Shown here piece after piece: positions 15,372 through 17,659 of a stretch of DNA of 17,659 nt. The DNA lies in contig DFFQ01000150.1 of the NCBI GenBank assembly GCA_002371025.1, positions 1 to 17,659 on the forward strand. Direction: 5' to 3'. Below the pieces are notes generated by a model that was not told the DNA's origin, did not search any database, and saw nothing but the letters and a program-made list of their open reading frames with translations. The first letter of the stretch is position 1; every line of letters starts with the position of its first letter. This DNA is from Lachnospiraceae bacterium UBA3772 (GTDB taxonomy: Bacteria; Bacillota; Clostridia; Lachnospirales; Lachnospiraceae). Both the position numbers and the translations under genes were made by a program.

Positions 15372-15399
15372 AAAAAAGACGCCTTTCGGCGTCTTTTTT
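15372..15399. terminator. Bidirectional terminator between holA and rpsT
   Basis: AAAAAAGACGCC-TTTC-GGCGTCTTTTTT forms a GC-rich stem flanked by an A-run and a T-run, so it can end transcription from both converging genes. It starts 69 nt after holA and lies 7 nt from the rpsT stop. Confidence 0.95.
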
Positions 15400-15406
15400 A
15401 TATAAA

Positions 15407-15670
15407 CTAAGCAATCTTATTAACAGCTTTGTTAAGTCTTGAAATCTTTCTAGCAGCTGTATTCTTGTGAAGGATACCCTTCTTTGCAGCCTTATCAATC
15501 TTTGATGTAGCAACGAGAAGAGCTGAAGCAGCAGCTTCCTTGTTACCCTCAGCGATAGCAGCATCTACCTTCTTAACAAGAGTCTTAAGCTCTGTCTTAA
15601 CTGCCTTATTTCTCATTTCCTTCTTCTTGCTTACAAGAATTCTCTTCTTAGCTGATTTAATGTTAGCCAA
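15407..15670 (-). CDS. rpsT: 30S ribosomal protein S20
   Basis: S20 binds 16S rRNA early in assembly of the small subunit. The 87-residue lysine- and alanine-rich protein begins MANIKSAKKRI and contains the family's KNTAARKISRLNKAVNKIA end. The start codon is TTG (15670-15668), with GGAGGT 8 nt upstream and no nearby in-frame ATG that would fit the family. E. coli rpsT also starts with UUG and is autoregulated at translation, so the rare start may be functional here as well. It has its own promoter, a leader of about 130 nt and a shared terminator. Confidence 0.96.
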   Translation of the reverse strand: MANIKSAKKRILVSKKKEMRNKAVKTELKTLVKKVDAAIAEGNKEAAASALLVATSKIDKAAKKGILHKNTAARKISRLNKAVNKIA

Positions 15671-15834
15671 TGTTCTTTACCTCCATAAAAGATTAAAAAT
15701 AATAATTTATTATGAATGATTCCATTTAGCCAAGACACGGTCAGCTTTCTTAAAAAGCCGGGCATGTGAAACCACTATCTGCGTAAAAATTTACACGCAA
15801 AACATATAATACAACAGCCAATAATTATAGTCAA
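15671..15834 (-). promoter_or_regulatory. rpsT promoter and long leader
   Basis: On the minus strand TTGACT (15829-15834) lies 17 bp before TATTAT (15806-15811). The transcript would carry about 130 nt of leader. It holds a small hairpin around 15781-15798 (GCGTGTAAA and TTTACGC) and the octamer TTGGCTAA at 15733-15726. The same octamer begins at the start codon (15670-15663). The leader is a candidate site for S20 autoregulation. Confidence 0.7.
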
Positions 15835-15878
15835 GTGAATATTTCTCCATCCTTCATTACAGTTATTTTTCCACTTGT

Positions 15879-16076
15879 TTAGTAAAAATACATAGTCAAA
15901 AGTAATATTGCGCCGCCACAAATCATCATCTTAACGCCACTTGACCTAACCTTCGCAACCTCATTAGGATTATCACGTAGTTCCTTTTTAGTTGAAAGTT
16001 TTGGTACAACTGCCATTATAAGTCCAATTACAAAAAGGACAACAGCAAGGATATACTGAGACATTTTGTAGTCCAT
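15879..16076 (-). CDS. Small two-helix membrane protein
   Basis: I do not recognise this 65-residue protein. It has two hydrophobic helices (about 6-24, ILAVVLFVIGLIMAVVP, and about 46-64, MMICGGAILLLTMYFY) joined by a charged loop, KLSTKKELRDNPNEVAKVRSS-like, so both ends should face the same side. An in-frame ATG at 16094 lies further upstream, but GGGAGG stands just before the ATG at 16076, which I take as the start. A near-perfect consensus promoter precedes it, so it should be well expressed. Its plus-strand neighbourhood holds no related gene. Confidence 0.75.
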   Translation of the reverse strand: MDYKMSQYILAVVLFVIGLIMAVVPKLSTKKELRDNPNEVAKVRSSGVKMMICGGAILLLTMYFY

Positions 16077-16111
16077 ATTTTTCCTCCCATACATTTATAT
16101 TTTTCAGAATG

Positions 16112-16139
16112 ATTATAGTTTAATCAAAACATATGTCAA
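16112..16139 (-). promoter_or_regulatory. Consensus promoter of the two-helix protein
   Basis: TTGACA (16134-16139) and TATAAT (16112-16117) on the minus strand match the sigma-A consensus exactly, with a 16-bp spacer. The start codon is about 36 nt downstream of the -10. The rest of the 16140-16254 gap is T-rich and I see nothing else definite in it. Confidence 0.85.
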
Positions 16140-16254
16140 GAGTTCGCCAACAAAAACCATTGTTTTTTGCCCCTTTATCATCTTTTATTTTTCTTTTCCG
16201 GAAGTTCTGCATACATACCATCCAGAAGTTCAATAATAAGTGGCATATTATTTA

Positions 16255-16500
16255 TCAGTATTCTTTTCTTATCTCACTAATCTTATATATTTTCTTAAAC
16301 TCTTCTAAATCCTTAGGTCCTCGTATCAGCATTACCTCAGTGAAATGACCATCTTCTTTATTCTTAAAACCAGCAACCTGCTCCCCGGTACAGATACTAC
16401 ACCTAACTACAGCTATCTGTTTATCAGAATCAAATGATATTTCATTACTAAGATTCCCCTTATGAATTGAATTAATTTTTAGCATTCTAAATTTACTCAT
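16255..16500 (-). CDS. Hypothetical 81-residue protein with a CxxC pair
   Basis: The family is unknown to me. The protein is soluble, with no membrane helix. It has a central CSIC (Cys34 and Cys37) in VVRCSICTGEQVAGFKN, then EVMLIRGPKDLEEFKKIY and a charged C-terminus. Two cysteines alone could bind metal only as a dimer or act in redox chemistry; neither is shown. The ATG follows AAAGGAAAAA at about 9 nt, a credible ribosome binding site, and codon use resembles the neighbours. No partner gene is close: 178 bp separate it from the two-helix protein and 177 bp from the nuclease-like gene. Confidence 0.65.
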   Translation of the reverse strand: MSKFRMLKINSIHKGNLSNEISFDSDKQIAVVRCSICTGEQVAGFKNKEDGHFTEVMLIRGPKDLEEFKKIYKISEIRKEY

Positions 16501-16601
16501 GCTCTAATTTTTCCTTTGTTATCAAAAAAAAATTAAACTTTAACCAACAAAAATACTATATCATATATTAATGAGTGCCGAGACAATTTTATAGCAAAAA
16601 A

Positions 16602-16642
16602 GAGCTGAAAAAAAGAGTTTCGGAAAGGAGCTGAAAAAAAGA
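16602..16642 (+). repeat. Short A-rich direct repeat between the 81-residue gene and the nuclease-like gene
   Basis: GAGCTGAAAAAAAGA occurs at 16602-16616 and again at 16628-16642, 26 bp apart. On the minus strand this gives T-runs after the nuclease-like gene. The only stem there, GCTT and AAGC at 16654-16666, is about 4 bp, so it is at most a weak terminator. No clear promoter for the 81-residue gene was found. Confidence 0.5.
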
Positions 16643-16677
16643 ATGCAAAAAAGGCTTCAAAAAAGCTCACGCGTATA

Positions 16678-17493
16678 TTAATAACCCAATGCATCACAAA
16701 GATTTTTAATCATTTTCCGTATATCTCTTGTATTTATTGGATACTTTCCACTTTCAAAAGTCCAGATTACCGAATTATGCTGATACAAACCATTTGCTTC
16801 GTATTCCCTTATCTTAAGCAAAGCTTCATCCCTATAGTCTCTGTCATCCATCATTCCAAAATGTTCCCAGTACACCTCATTTCTTTCTTTGATATTTAGT
16901 AATGTAAAATCAGGATGAACAGTTTTTTTCTTCAACTGAAGAGGTTTCTCATATAAAAACGGAATGGACAGCTCATCCAATATGTCAGCTATTATAACTT
17001 CAGACTTAGACCTTACCCTTAACCCTTTTCTTGTGTAATACTCTGGATAACCTTCTTTAAATGGCAAGCCTTCATATTTCTGCTGGCTCCATTGGTTTAT
17101 AAAGTCTTTATCTGATGTAAAATGTGGATGTACCAATACTTGTTTTCCAGGTGACATTTGTTCGAGCACTGTTTCAAAAAAACTATTCATTCCACATTCC
17201 TTGCATAACATTAAAACTTCTATTTTCTCCTGCAGTTTTTCCGACAGTTTCTCATCATATTCAATCTGAGCAAGCACCAACGCAAGCTTAATGTCTCTAC
17301 TTTTGATGTACTTTCCATTATTCCTTTCCCCCAATCTTCTAACATAATATTGAAATCCATAATTATGTCTGAACGCTCGTAATTTTGCTCCCTTAGGAAC
17401 TGACTCTCTAATCTCTTCCAATTCATCTTTAATCTTTTGTAATTTTTCCTCCAAAGCAATAATCTCTTTTTCTATATCCTTATCTCTTATCAT
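16678..17493 (-). CDS. Coiled-coil protein with a PD-(D/E)XK nuclease-like domain
   Basis: The 271-residue protein starts with a charged coiled coil (about 4-32) and a middle region of unknown type (33-150, with YVRRLGER and a second helical stretch near 78-95). From about residue 158 it resembles the restriction-endonuclease-like fold: RSKSEVIIADILDEL puts Glu165 in the first helix, HPDFTLL places Asp195 in the PD motif, and VYWEHFGMMDD places Glu210 at the third motif. The usual lysine of (D/E)XK is not seen directly after it (EHF), so activity is uncertain, though relatives with this WEHFG form exist in my memory of Clostridia. No methyltransferase, helicase or transposase gene is visible, so it is neither a restriction system nor a TnsA by context. 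The ATG follows AAAGGAGGAG, an excellent site. Confidence 0.7.
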   Translation of the reverse strand: MIRDKDIEKEIIALEEKLQKIKDELEEIRESVPKGAKLRAFRHNYGFQYYVRRLGERNNGKYIKSRDIKLALVLAQIEYDEKLSEKLQEKIEVLMLCKECGMNSFFETVLEQMSPGKQVLVHPHFTSDKDFINQWSQQKYEGLPFKEGYPEYYTRKGLRVRSKSEVIIADILDELSIPFLYEKPLQLKKKTVHPDFTLLNIKERNEVYWEHFGMMDDRDYRDEALLKIREYEANGLYQHNSVIWTFESGKYPINTRDIRKMIKNLCDALGY

Positions 17494-17543
17494 TGCTCCT
17501 CCTTTGTCATAATTATCATTTTCTCTAGCTTATTTCCTCCCTC

Positions 17544-17581
17544 GGCAGACACATCCTTCATTTTTAGCTTCTGTGTCTGCC
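17544..17581. repeat. Hairpin repeat, copy 1
   Basis: GGCAGACACA and TGTGTCTGCC form a 10-bp stem around an 18-base loop. It matches copy 2 except for one base in the loop. On the plus strand it is followed by TTTTCTTCTTTTTT, so it is terminator-like in that direction. Confidence 0.9.
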
Positions 17582-17617
17582 TTTTCTTCTTTTTTAGCTT
17601 GCCTTATCACCTCTTCC

Positions 17618-17655
17618 GGCAGACACATCCTTCGTTTTTAGCTTCTGTGTCTGCC
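17618..17655. repeat. Hairpin repeat, copy 2
   Basis: This is the same 38-base unit as at 17544, with G for A at one loop position, 74 bp downstream and followed by TTTT at the window edge. Between the copies, CTTCTTTTTTAGCTTGCC resembles the unit with the CTGTGTCT part missing. The array may continue beyond the window. Confidence 0.9.
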
Positions 17656-17659
17656 TTTT

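Overview
The window reads as a chromosomal piece of a low-GC Gram-positive anaerobe, most likely a member of the Lachnospiraceae (the Butyrivibrio/Roseburia part of the Clostridia). The evidence is the AT-rich sequence, strong AGGAGG-type ribosome binding sites, a T-box leucine leader, a MurT/GatD-type pair, a DUF5711-type membrane propeller protein and the general protein character. It looks mostly like core chromosome; no insertion sequence, CRISPR array, complete tRNA or rRNA gene is visible.

Layout. At the left edge (1-165) a strong sigma-A promoter points leftward out of the window. It has phased A/T tracts upstream and a 13-bp inverted repeat, one arm of which fills its -35/-10 spacer. 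Then comes a minus-strand operon murT-gatD-ectB (3562 to 166) with its own promoter: a Mur-ligase-type lipid II amidation enzyme, its glutamine-amidotransferase-type partner and a 2,4-diaminobutyrate aminotransferase. Behind it is a minus-strand trio of envelope proteins (6832 to 3653): a coiled-coil two-helix membrane protein, a membrane-anchored DUF5711-type protein and a CvpA-like protein. Next is leuA (8600 to 6930) with a complete T-box leader and terminator. On the plus strand follow ung and a histidine phosphatase gene; the latter overlaps tail to tail with a minus-strand flippase-domain membrane protein. A branching enzyme (glgB) on the minus strand diverges from holA (DNA polymerase III delta) on the plus strand; six 23-bp direct repeats lie in the probable holA leader. 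Then come rpsT (TTG start) with a promoter and long leader, a 65-residue two-helix protein, an 81-residue unknown, and a coiled-coil/PD-(D/E)XK nuclease-like protein. At the right edge there are two near-identical 38-bp hairpins 74 bp apart.

The most notable system is murT-gatD-ectB. The GatD homologue has lost both the nucleophilic cysteine (Gly95 in its place) and the catalytic histidine (Ile193 in its place), and the MurT loop expected to complete the composite active site has lost its conserved aspartates. MurT keeps its ATP-binding loop and its four-cysteine ribbon. The pair therefore probably does not take ammonia from glutamine. It sits 17 nt upstream of a diaminobutyrate-forming aminotransferase in the same operon, with no ectA or ectC in view. 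A modified peptidoglycan amidation or amine-ligation system is a testable inference.

Several start codons were set by ribosome binding sites: ung at 9160, glgB at 13936, the flippase-domain gene at 11520 and the two-helix protein at 16076. murT starts with GTG and rpsT with TTG.
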